Source: SHZL01 sp963784425 (lineage in GTDB: Bacteria > Pseudomonadota > Gammaproteobacteria > Xanthomonadales > SZUA-36). From it: a stretch of DNA of 64,000 nt. The stretch spans positions 62,001 to 126,000 of the forward strand of contig CAWARM010000018.1 in NCBI GenBank assembly GCA_963784425.1, in the 5' to 3' direction. Shown here piece after piece: positions 1 to 7,150 of the stretch. The position numbers were made by a program, and so were the translations under genes. The notes below the pieces were generated by a model, which saw only the letters and a program-made list of their open reading frames with translations, searched no databases and was not told where the DNA came from. Within the stretch, counting starts at the first letter, position 1. The number at the start of each line of letters is the position of its first letter.

Positions 1-1
1 C

Positions 2-211
2 GCGGCGCAAACCGGCGTCGAGATGGAGGCACTGACCGGAGTGAACATTGCATTGCTGACGGTCTGGGACCTGGTGAAACCGGTCAATGCCGCACTGGAA
101 ATCACCGCCGTGCGCCTGCTGTATAAGTCCGGTGGCAAGAGTGGCGCGTGGACTCATCCGGATGGACTACCTGCGGAAATGGAAGAACTGATCAGCATCC
201 ACCAGGCTTGA
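2..211 (+). CDS. moaC: Cyclic pyranopterin monophosphate synthase MoaC, C-terminal part (cut by window edge)
   Basis: Only the last 69 codons are present; the gene begins left of the window. The residues TGVEMEALTGV followed by ALLTVWDLVK match the end of MoaC, where the family has TGVEMEALTAVS and LTIYDM. The tail KSGGKSG is also a MoaC feature. MoaC works with MoaA to turn GTP into cyclic pyranopterin monophosphate in molybdenum cofactor synthesis in the cytoplasm. Nearby moaA, moaD and moaE on the other strand support the call. It ends convergently with the methyltransferase gene, 33 bases away. Confidence 0.93.
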   Translation, partial: AAQTGVEMEALTGVNIALLTVWDLVKPVNAALEITAVRLLYKSGGKSGAWTHPDGLPAEMEELISIHQA

Positions 212-243
212 TTGCTTATCGGGGCCGGATTCAGAAGGCTACA

Positions 244-1176
244 TTACTCCTTCCGCAACCACAGGCTGCCACCGGTATTGTTCATGCACAGCGGGAAATG
301 CTCGCGCAGGAACGGCTCGTGGTAGCAGGCAATGAATGAACTCATCAGCACTACCCGGAAGGTGCCGTTGTATTGCAGAAAAGCTTTCAGGATGTAGGCT
401 TCGTTCCAGGCTCGCCCCTCCAGCAACCAGACATCCGGATACTCGAAGGGGTAAAAAATGTCATGAAAGTGTATATACACTCCGGGCTTCAACCTGGGCA
501 GGATGTTAAACAGGATATGGTTAACATCGCTGTCCACCTTGCTTACGTGGGTAGAATCAATAAACAGGATGTCGTTGGCCTGCAAGGCGTCAAAAACACT
601 CAGGTCCACGTCCTGTAGAAAGCCGGGAATGATCTTGATGTGCTGCTGATCCTGTTCTTTCAACAGGGATAATAGAAGTTCCGGGTGAGGTTCAATGAAC
701 GTGGTCTCAATCGACCCGGCAAAAAAAAGTTCGTTGGTATCCAGCGTCACACAAGAGGAAAAACCTGACCCGACTTCGATGATACGCCGCGGTTGCAGGT
801 GCCGGATCATGCAGTGCAGAAAAATGGCGTCTCCCCATTGAAAGGCGGGATTGTCATGGTAGAAACGCAGACCATCCTGCCGTTGTGCCGCAAAAGGCGC
901 AGCTGCATAAAAGGGCAGGAAGCCGCTCAGCAGTTCGAGTTGTTTTTCCTCATTCATTTCCACGCCGGGAATGGTGCGTTCGAACTGTTCAAAAATCCTC
1001 TTCCAGTGCTTGATGACTTCGGCAATGTCGGGTATGGGTGAGTAAAAGTGACCAGGCGGGGCAGAGCCATGGCTTTTTTTGTATTCTGCCAGCTCGGCCT
1101 GCAATGCATCGCGCTGCGCGACCAGGGTGCGGAGCGCGGGCATTCTCTTCGCAATCCTTTTCAGGAATTCAATCAT
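244..1176 (-). CDS. Class I SAM-dependent methyltransferase (Methyltransf_24-like)
   Basis: About 310 residues. A short coiled-coil-like N-terminus (around residues 1-35) precedes a Rossmann methyltransferase core. The SAM-binding motif I is IIEVGSGFSS in the middle of the protein, followed by an acidic end of strand 2 (TTFIEPHPELL) and LFIDSTHV, which resembles motif II/III of the Methyltransf_24 group seen in glycan and antibiotic O-methyltransferases. The substrate is unknown. A TTG two codons upstream (1182) is in frame, but the ATG at 1176 looks better. It lies downstream of moaE on the same strand, separated by a 17-bp tandem repeat, so it may be read from the moa transcript without being part of the pathway. 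Confidence 0.8.
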   Translation of the reverse strand: MIEFLKRIAKRMPALRTLVAQRDALQAELAEYKKSHGSAPPGHFYSPIPDIAEVIKHWKRIFEQFERTIPGVEMNEEKQLELLSGFLPFYAAAPFAAQRQDGLRFYHDNPAFQWGDAIFLHCMIRHLQPRRIIEVGSGFSSCVTLDTNELFFAGSIETTFIEPHPELLLSLLKEQDQQHIKIIPGFLQDVDLSVFDALQANDILFIDSTHVSKVDSDVNHILFNILPRLKPGVYIHFHDIFYPFEYPDVWLLEGRAWNEAYILKAFLQYNGTFRVVLMSSFIACYHEPFLREHFPLCMNNTGGSLWLRKE

Positions 1177-1182
1177 TATCAA

Positions 1183-1263
1183 GTTTCTGGCATTAGCAAG
1201 TTTCAGGCATTAACAGGTTTTGGCATTGCCAGGTTTCGGGCATTGGCAGGTTTCAGGCATGCG
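1183..1263. repeat. Five tandem copies of a 17-bp repeat between moaE and the methyltransferase gene
   Basis: Units start at 1183, 1200, 1217, 1233 and 1250. The + strand consensus is GTTTCAGGCATTGGCAG; the third unit is one base short and the first and last are the most divergent. The last unit covers the moaE stop codon and its last codons, and the first ends beside the methyltransferase start. A length that is not a multiple of three, lying in the leader of the downstream gene, means that copy-number change would alter spacing but not the coding frame of either gene's core. Confidence 0.85.
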
Positions 1264-1738
1264 TTTCGCTGTCAGTGTGGGAGGCCGCGCACTGCCGGCA
1301 GTTTACCCACTCCGCGCTACCGTCTGCGTAGTATTCCTTCTTCCAGATCGGCAGCCGGTGTTTGATTTCGTCGATGATGTAGCGGCAGGCCTGAAACGCC
1401 GCGTCCCGATGGCTTGATGCGACACCCACCACCACCGCGGCTTCGGTCAACGCCAGCTCACCCTGGCGGTGCACGGCAGCGGCCTTGCTGATGGCAAAGC
1501 GCTGCATGGCTTCCTGCAGGATGATGCCGCCTTCCTTCAACGCCATGGGGGCATGGGCTTCATAAGCCAGTCGCAATACGACGCGGCCTTCATTGTGATT
1601 CCTGACCCAGCCTTCAAAAATCACGCAGGCGCCACAGGTTTCATCGCCCAGTTGCTCGCGAAAGGCCGTTGAATCAATAGCGCTGTCGGCCAGCCAGAAG
1701 CCACCCATCCCCGGGCTGTTCATCCCCAATTTGTTCAT
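1253..1738 (-). CDS. moaE: Molybdopterin synthase catalytic subunit MoaE
   Basis: 161 residues. MoaE pairs with MoaD to add two sulfurs to cyclic pyranopterin monophosphate, giving molybdopterin. Family features seen are the early segment GACVIFEGWVRNHNEGR (family: GAxxxFxGxVR), the stretch MALKEGGIILQEAMQRF, VHRQGELALTEAAVVVGV, SSHRDAAFQACRYIIDEIKHRLPIWKKE and a Cys-containing tail. IWKKE contains the active-site lysine region. The ATG overlaps the moaD stop (ATGA), indicating translational coupling. The tail (residues 140-161) is a little longer than usual and its last codons fall within the 17-bp repeat. Confidence 0.95.
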   Translation of the reverse strand: MNKLGMNSPGMGGFWLADSAIDSTAFREQLGDETCGACVIFEGWVRNHNEGRVVLRLAYEAHAPMALKEGGIILQEAMQRFAISKAAAVHRQGELALTEAAVVVGVASSHRDAAFQACRYIIDEIKHRLPIWKKEYYADGSAEWVNCRQCAASHTDSETHA

Positions 1739-1992
1739 CCTCCGGCCACCGGGGGAAAAAACAACACCTCATCGCCGTCCTGCAGTGCCTGGTTCCAATC
1801 CGTCATTTCATCGTTGATGGCCAGCAAGGCCGCGCTGTAGGTTGCCAGTGCCGGGTGCTTCAATTTCATCTCAACGAAGAGTTCAGCGGCAGTTGCGGCA
1901 CCGGTGTGCACGGTCTCTGCCGCCACCCCGGCGGCTTCCCGGTAGGCCGCAAACCACTTGACCGCAATCACTTTAAGCGGGATGGCCATCAT
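1735..1992 (-). CDS. moaD: Molybdopterin synthase sulfur-carrier subunit MoaD
   Basis: 85 residues, a ubiquitin-fold sulfur carrier. It ends in the obligatory Gly-Gly (FFPPVAGG), whose terminal glycine is adenylated and thiocarboxylated before sulfur is passed to the pterin in the MoaE active site. The start overlaps the moaA stop (ATGA) and the stop overlaps the moaE start in the same way, so moaA, moaD and moaE are coupled. A second ATG directly follows the first. Confidence 0.95.
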   Translation of the reverse strand: MMAIPLKVIAVKWFAAYREAAGVAAETVHTGAATAAELFVEMKLKHPALATYSAALLAINDEMTDWNQALQDGDEVLFFPPVAGG

Positions 1993-3041
1993 CCGCCCAT
2001 CCGGTACATTTCAACTTTGCTGTCGCGCGGCGCTTGCTCGCTGCGGATTTCGCTGTAGCGATCATCGCGCTGCTCCCAGATGGTGCGAATCCTTTCTTCC
2101 AGGGCGCCCGGGGCGCCTGGCTGGCGCACCAGCGGCAGCAGGTTGGTGCCCTTGGTGCCAAACAGGCAGGTATAGAGAATTCCATCGGCGGTTAGTCGCG
2201 CGCGTGTGCAGCCGCCACAAAATGGTTCTGATATCGAGCTGATCAGGCCGATTTCGCCCTGACCATCACGGTAGCGATAGCGCCGTGCGGTTTCGCTGGC
2301 ACGACCGTCGCCGACTGGCTCTATGGGCCACACAGCATGGATGCGTTGCACCCATTCTGCCGAAGGCACGACCTGGTCGGCTTGCCAGTGGTTGCTGTTG
2401 CCCACGTCCATGTATTCGATCAGGCGGACGCTGTGCCCTGTGCCACGGAAATACGCCAGCAGATCAATTATGGTGTGATCGTTGATGCCGCGCTGTACCA
2501 CGGTGTTGATCTTCATGCGCTTGAATCCGGCTGCCTCGGCTGCTGCGATACCGGCAAGAATGTCTTCGAGCTTGCCTTTGTCGCCACTCATGTGACTGAG
2601 TACAGCGTGATCCAGCGAGTCCAGGCTGACGGTAATGCGGCGCAAGCCCGCGGCGGCAAGATCTGCAGCGAGACGCGGCAGCAGGACACCGTTGGTGGTC
2701 AGGGCAATGTCGTCCAGACCCTCAATGGCGGCAAGCCGGGCAACCAGCTCAGGGAAACCGGGTCGCACCAGGGGCTCACCCCCGGTGAGGCGAATTTTTT
2801 GCACTCCCATGCCCACGAAGACGCGCACCAGGTCGGTAATTTCATGGTCGGTCAGCAGCTTGACCAGCGGTAAAAACACACCTTTGCCATGCAGGGAATC
2901 TTTGGGCATGCAGTAAGTGCAGCGAAAGTTGCAGCGGTCAATGACGGATACACGCAATTCGCGCAATGGACGGGAACGCAGGTCCCTGACGGTCACTGCC
3001 GGATCAAGCACCGTAATGGGTAGCTTCATATCCATTGCCAT
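1989..3041 (-). CDS. moaA: GTP 3',8-cyclase MoaA (radical SAM)
   Basis: 350 residues. MoaA converts GTP to 3',8-cyclo-7,8-dihydro-GTP, the first step of molybdenum cofactor synthesis. The N-terminal radical SAM cluster motif CNFRCTYC has cysteines 37, 41 and 44. The C-terminal second cluster motif is visible as FCGGCTRARLTADG followed by YTC. The glycine-rich SAM segment is RLTGGEPLVR. The protein ends in MYRMGG; a C-terminal Gly-Gly is a known functional feature of MoaA. It is the first gene of a coupled moaA-moaD-moaE unit. An in-frame ATG two codons downstream is an alternative start. Confidence 0.96.
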   Translation of the reverse strand: MAMDMKLPITVLDPAVTVRDLRSRPLRELRVSVIDRCNFRCTYCMPKDSLHGKGVFLPLVKLLTDHEITDLVRVFVGMGVQKIRLTGGEPLVRPGFPELVARLAAIEGLDDIALTTNGVLLPRLAADLAAAGLRRITVSLDSLDHAVLSHMSGDKGKLEDILAGIAAAEAAGFKRMKINTVVQRGINDHTIIDLLAYFRGTGHSVRLIEYMDVGNSNHWQADQVVPSAEWVQRIHAVWPIEPVGDGRASETARRYRYRDGQGEIGLISSISEPFCGGCTRARLTADGILYTCLFGTKGTNLLPLVRQPGAPGALEERIRTIWEQRDDRYSEIRSEQAPRDSKVEMYRMGG

Positions 3042-3067
3042 GGGCTCACTGTTTCAGATAACAAGGA

Positions 3068-3340
3068 TCACGTATTCGCCGCAGGATCGAGTTTCTTGCG
3101 CTTGGTGTCCTGGTGATGTTCCAGCGTGCGCCGGTAGATTGCCATCACCTTGTCCACGCCGGAGGGCTCCAGCGTGCCATTGTTGCCGCTGGCGACGTAG
3201 GTGGCATAGACAGCCGACGCCGTCATCAGGGCCCCGGAAATCACGCGGATATCGATCTTTTCAGTCTTGAACTCATTGGCCAGTTCGATGAACTTGTTGG
3301 TGCAATAATGGTGTTGCTCTGCATCACTCATGCTGGGCAC
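3068..3340 (-). CDS. DUF3144 family small protein
   Basis: 90 residues, soluble, no signal peptide. The pattern FIELANEFK, then SGALMTASAVYATYVASGN, then LEPSGVDKVMAIYRRTLEHHQ is that of the DUF3144 family, whose role is unknown. It lies 26 bases upstream of moaA on the same strand, so the two may be cotranscribed. No functional link to molybdopterin synthesis can be shown from sequence. Confidence 0.75.
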   Translation of the reverse strand: MPSMSDAEQHHYCTNKFIELANEFKTEKIDIRVISGALMTASAVYATYVASGNNGTLEPSGVDKVMAIYRRTLEHHQDTKRKKLDPAANT

Positions 3341-3406
3341 TCCTGTGCTGGACAGTGAATACTACATTATAGGGAAAATATGCACCCGGATGGGCTCGGC
3401 CTTGTT

Positions 3407-6028
3407 TCAGGGACAGGCGAGACCGTCCAGCTTGGTCAGGCGAACAAGATTTAAGGTTCCTCCCGGAAATCCCTGTTCCGTTGCAGTGAACGTGGCAGTG
3501 CCCGGGCCACACTGCAGGTTCAGCTCGAGTGTGCCCCAGGGCAGTACTTCCACATCCGCCGGGTTGAACAGTTCGCCAAACTTCCCGCCGCGGGTGGTGA
3601 GCATTTCGTCAAATGTAATCGTGTCGTTGGTAGTTTCCCCAACACCGAAGAACCAGCGCCGGTTGCCGTTGGCATCGAAGCTGAACCAGTAAACCAGGGC
3701 TGTGCCATTGAACAGAACTTCCAGCGTGTATCCTTCGCCCGTGTGCGTGGGATCTTTCCAGGAGCCACTCAGCCGCGCGTTTTCAGTCACCGGGGGCAGC
3801 ATCATATTGCCGCAATCGATGCCCATGACTCGGGTGATGCGCTGCAAATTCATGCGACCATGACGGTGGGGTTGGTCTTCGTTTGCATCCAGTTCCCATT
3901 CCATCTCCCCCGTGTCGCAGCCTGACCAGATAAAGCTGGCTGATCCGACCACCTTTTCGGTGACCTGGTCCGGGTCGAAGCCGGGTCCAAACTCGCCGCC
4001 GGATACCTGCAGCAGTTCATCAAACACCATGCGGTTACCGCGGATATCTCCCACTGCGATGTACCAATCCTGGTTGCCCTGTTCGTCGTAGGTGAACCAA
4101 TACATCACGGCCCGTTGGGCAGCCAGCACTTCGAGCACGAATCCTTCACCGGTGCGAGCCGGGTCTTTCCATGCGGAGGAGGTTCCGGCCTCGATCACGA
4201 ACGGATCACCCAGCGTGGCGGATGTCATCTCGTAGTGAATGGTGGCGTCACTGCCGCCGCTATCGGTTTGGTCAAGGCCCGCGTCGTTTTCGTAGCCTGA
4301 CCATCCGCCATCCACCCAGCGCGCCACCGTGGCCGGGTTGGTATCCAGGGCCGTGCTGGTCATGTCGCCGCTGCGGAACTTCACTGTGGCGCTGGTTGCA
4401 GCACCGATTGCAGCCTGGTTGGCAGCATCGGCAGGGAAGTTAAGGCCCATGGTCAGGGCATCGTTGATCCAGGACTTGTAGCCGGCCGCGGCGGCGGCGC
4501 CTGGTGTATTGAGCCAGTGCGCTGAACCGGTTACTGCAGTCAGTGGCGTGGCGCCTGCCAGGATGGTGGTTTCGGTTGCCAGCGAGGAAGCCGGCTGGCC
4601 AGGCAGAACCACCACCTCGCCCCCGCTTTGCCAGCGCATCGGCTTGTCAAAAGCAATCCACGCAGTATAGTTGCGATCCAGTTGGACCGCCTGGGCCTGC
4701 CAGGTGTGCAACTGCCGCTCCTTGTCGCCCACGCTGTCCCCCAAGGTATCCCCCAAGGTATCCCACTCTGCGGTGAAAACGGTGGCGCCACTGGCGTCAT
4801 CGATCAGGTGAAATTCACTGATCGATGGGGGGCCTGCCTGGCGGTAGTAGGCAATGGCGAAAGTCTGCGCCAGCTGGCTTCGCACCCGGGCTATCTGCGA
4901 CTCCGGCAGGATGAAACCATCATGCCCATTGCGCCCAAGGCCGCCGTAATCCGCTCCGCCGTTACCGGTGGGTTCGGTTTCCAGCGTCCAGGACGGTACC
5001 TGGTAGACGTGCATGAAATACTCGTCGGTCGAGCCAATACCTCTATTCCCCGGAACCTGGTTGGCCTTGTCGAATGCGTAGACTTTGCCGGATGGAAGAG
5101 CAGCGTTATGGCTGCTGAATGTGCCCAGCAGTGACTCAGTGAGCTTGGCCAGGCGGGCATTGCCGTTTTTCACCCATAGCTCATGCTGGGAAAACGAATG
5201 CACATCGGTATACATGCTGAGCTGTCCGATTGGACCCAGGTGCGCAGCGAGGTCCAGCGCCTGGACTTCCGGTTCCGACTGCGCGGCTGCACCGTGGTAT
5301 ACCAGGCTCTGAACATTGCCGGACGAACCTGAACTGCTGTTCCAGAACGGGGGATTGTTGCGGTTCAGGTCAACGCCGTTGAGGTGATCGTCCTGGGTGG
5401 TGAGGTCTTCATCCACCTGCACCATGTTCTTGCGCCGCATACGCCCGTCGCGCGGCGCACCCTCTGGGTCATCCGGATCGGTACCCAGCCAATTACTGTC
5501 CGGATAGCGCTGGGTTTGCATGAAGCCGTCCACATTGAGCACGGGGATCAGGATGATGTTGGTATTGTCCAGCAGATACCGGTAGAGGAATTGGTCATTC
5601 TGCTGTTCCACCAGCAACTCCATGATGCCAGTCACGGTCTCCGGGCTCTGCCACTCGCGCGCATGGATTCCGCCATTGGTGAGCATGGCCTGCTCCGCCG
5701 AACCGGTCCGCGTCAGCAGGTCCGCATCGCCCATCCGGTACGCCCAAATGGTGCGGCCTGCCTGCGTGGTGCCCACGCTTACGGGGTGCACCCAGGGCGT
5801 GGTGTTCGCCAGGTCCTGGTGGCGTGCATGCAAGCCGGCGTAGCTGCGAAAACCGTCAAATGGCAGGGGCGTATCAACCGGCAGGGGCACGGGGTAGCCC
5901 AGTGCGATGCTATTGGTGTCTTCCACGGGCGCAGTTTCCACCCAGTGCACGATGCGAGCTTCCTGTGCCTGTGCGGGGAGGCCGGCGCAGGCCAGGCTCA
6001 GCGCCAGCCATGCCATGGCCTGTTTCAT
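3407..6028 (-). CDS. Secreted M14 family zinc carboxypeptidase with two C-terminal repeats
   Basis: 873 residues with a signal peptide (residues 1-22, ending AQA). The M14 catalytic domain shows the zinc motif HxxE (H122 and E125 in GGIHAREWQSPE), the third zinc ligand H277 in TDVHSFSQ and the catalytic glutamate region WTLETEP near 350. After a linker of beta-rich sequence the C-terminal 220 residues hold two copies of a module beginning WKDP(A/T)(R/H)TGEG and containing YWF(T/S)(Y/F)D. Such WxDP modules are common in exported proteins of Xanthomonadales-like gammaproteobacteria. The start overlaps the stop of the upstream HEAT-like gene (ATGA). A 12-bp in-frame tandem repeat encodes DTLG twice near 4745. 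Peptide cleavage in the periplasm or outside the cell is inferred. Confidence 0.88.
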   Translation of the reverse strand: MKQAMAWLALSLACAGLPAQAQEARIVHWVETAPVEDTNSIALGYPVPLPVDTPLPFDGFRSYAGLHARHQDLANTTPWVHPVSVGTTQAGRTIWAYRMGDADLLTRTGSAEQAMLTNGGIHAREWQSPETVTGIMELLVEQQNDQFLYRYLLDNTNIILIPVLNVDGFMQTQRYPDSNWLGTDPDDPEGAPRDGRMRRKNMVQVDEDLTTQDDHLNGVDLNRNNPPFWNSSSGSSGNVQSLVYHGAAAQSEPEVQALDLAAHLGPIGQLSMYTDVHSFSQHELWVKNGNARLAKLTESLLGTFSSHNAALPSGKVYAFDKANQVPGNRGIGSTDEYFMHVYQVPSWTLETEPTGNGGADYGGLGRNGHDGFILPESQIARVRSQLAQTFAIAYYRQAGPPSISEFHLIDDASGATVFTAEWDTLGDTLGDSVGDKERQLHTWQAQAVQLDRNYTAWIAFDKPMRWQSGGEVVVLPGQPASSLATETTILAGATPLTAVTGSAHWLNTPGAAAAAGYKSWINDALTMGLNFPADAANQAAIGAATSATVKFRSGDMTSTALDTNPATVARWVDGGWSGYENDAGLDQTDSGGSDATIHYEMTSATLGDPFVIEAGTSSAWKDPARTGEGFVLEVLAAQRAVMYWFTYDEQGNQDWYIAVGDIRGNRMVFDELLQVSGGEFGPGFDPDQVTEKVVGSASFIWSGCDTGEMEWELDANEDQPHRHGRMNLQRITRVMGIDCGNMMLPPVTENARLSGSWKDPTHTGEGYTLEVLFNGTALVYWFSFDANGNRRWFFGVGETTNDTITFDEMLTTRGGKFGELFNPADVEVLPWGTLELNLQCGPGTATFTATEQGFPGGTLNLVRLTKLDGLACP

Positions 6029-7089
6029 CGCTGCGTTCCCTGCATTGCTGCGCTTTCCCTGAGGTTGATCGCCATGCGCGCCCGCATGGCCGCCAGGCCC
6101 TTCGATCCACTGAGCAGGAGCAGTTGCGAGCTGATTCCCGCCGCATCAAAACGCGCCAGCGCCAGCGCTGCCGCGGATCCGAGTTCCGGGTCTTCGAGCA
6201 GGTCAAACAAGGTGCTGACGACTTGCGGTACGGCTTGCAAGCCGGGTGCGAGCAGGGCAATGGCCAGTGCAGCGTTCTGCGCCGGAGCGGATTCAATGGA
6301 CGCCAGTAACAGCTCTGCGCGGTCATGGGTGGGTAGAGTGCCGGCCGCTGCGCGCAGCATGGCAGTCACTTCAGGGCCGCTGCCGGATTCAAGCACACGG
6401 CGCATGGCGGATACATCAGCGGCTACCAGCGCCGTGCGGGCAGCAACCGTGGTCAAGGCGGGCTGGTCGCTGAGCAGGCCCTGGACTTTCCGGTCCAGTC
6501 CGGCAAGCTCAGTGCCTGAGGCAAGATCCAGTGCGTCAAGAAAGCCCGCTCTTGCGGCAGGCGATGCCGCCAGGAATTGACCAATCCAGCGGTCAGCGGG
6601 CGCGGCCAGAAGTGCGGCGGCGCGGGCCTCGCCCTGCTGGCGCGCCAGCGCGTATTGCACACCCCGCGCCGCTGCCGGGATGTTAAACAGGGCAACGGCG
6701 TTGGTGTCGCTTTCTTCGTGGGCTACCAGGGTCTGCGGGGAATAGTTTGCAAGAAACTCCAGCAACCGGGCTGGTACCTGTTCGGCGGGAAAATCAGCGA
6801 GGGCAATGGTGAACAGGAACAGCTGTTGCTCCCGCACCGGTGATGCCGGTTCGCCTGCGGCACTGAACTGCTTTATTGACTGCAGCAGGGCCTCGTAGTC
6901 GCCCTCGCGCAGTTCCCTGAACCACTCGTCGCGTCGCGCCCCGCTATAGCCCATAGCGGCAGTCTGCAAGGCCAGCACACGATCCCAGTTGGGACGCTTG
7001 AAATTACTTTCATCTTGCGCCAGCGCCGGCAGCGACAGCAGGGAAACAACTGCGCACAGGAGAAGCCTGGATGAGGTGGTGCATGGCAT
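6025..7089 (-). CDS. Exported HEAT-like/alpha-helical repeat protein of unknown function
   Basis: 354 residues from the ATG at 7089, chosen because a clear signal peptide follows (MPCTTSSRLLLCAVVSLLSLPALAQ). The open frame extends upstream to 7245 but that part overlaps tamB and lacks a signal. The mature part is rich in Ala and Leu, with repeated helices such as ELLLASIESAPAQNAALAIALLAPG and AAALALARFDAAGI, consistent with HEAT-type helical repeats. No catalytic motif was recognised. Its stop overlaps the start of the M14 peptidase (ATGA), so it may act with, or scaffold, that enzyme; this is inference from coupling only. Confidence 0.65.
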   Translation of the reverse strand: MPCTTSSRLLLCAVVSLLSLPALAQDESNFKRPNWDRVLALQTAAMGYSGARRDEWFRELREGDYEALLQSIKQFSAAGEPASPVREQQLFLFTIALADFPAEQVPARLLEFLANYSPQTLVAHEESDTNAVALFNIPAAARGVQYALARQQGEARAAALLAAPADRWIGQFLAASPAARAGFLDALDLASGTELAGLDRKVQGLLSDQPALTTVAARTALVAADVSAMRRVLESGSGPEVTAMLRAAAGTLPTHDRAELLLASIESAPAQNAALAIALLAPGLQAVPQVVSTLFDLLEDPELGSAAALALARFDAAGISSQLLLLSGSKGLAAMRARMAINLRESAAMQGTQR

Positions 7090-7150
7090 AAGCGCTAAGG
7101 GTTTAAGGAGCCTGGTTACATCATACGAAAATTTTCGTGGTAATACATCC

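Noticed and set aside
1183..1263. CRISPR-like repeat array
   Set aside because: Units are contiguous without spacers and differ in sequence, so it is a minisatellite, not a CRISPR.
5384..6580. Long + strand open frame of 398 codons
   Set aside because: It lies inside the M14 peptidase and HEAT-like genes on the other strand, has no recognisable domain, and is a complement artefact of GC-rich coding sequence.
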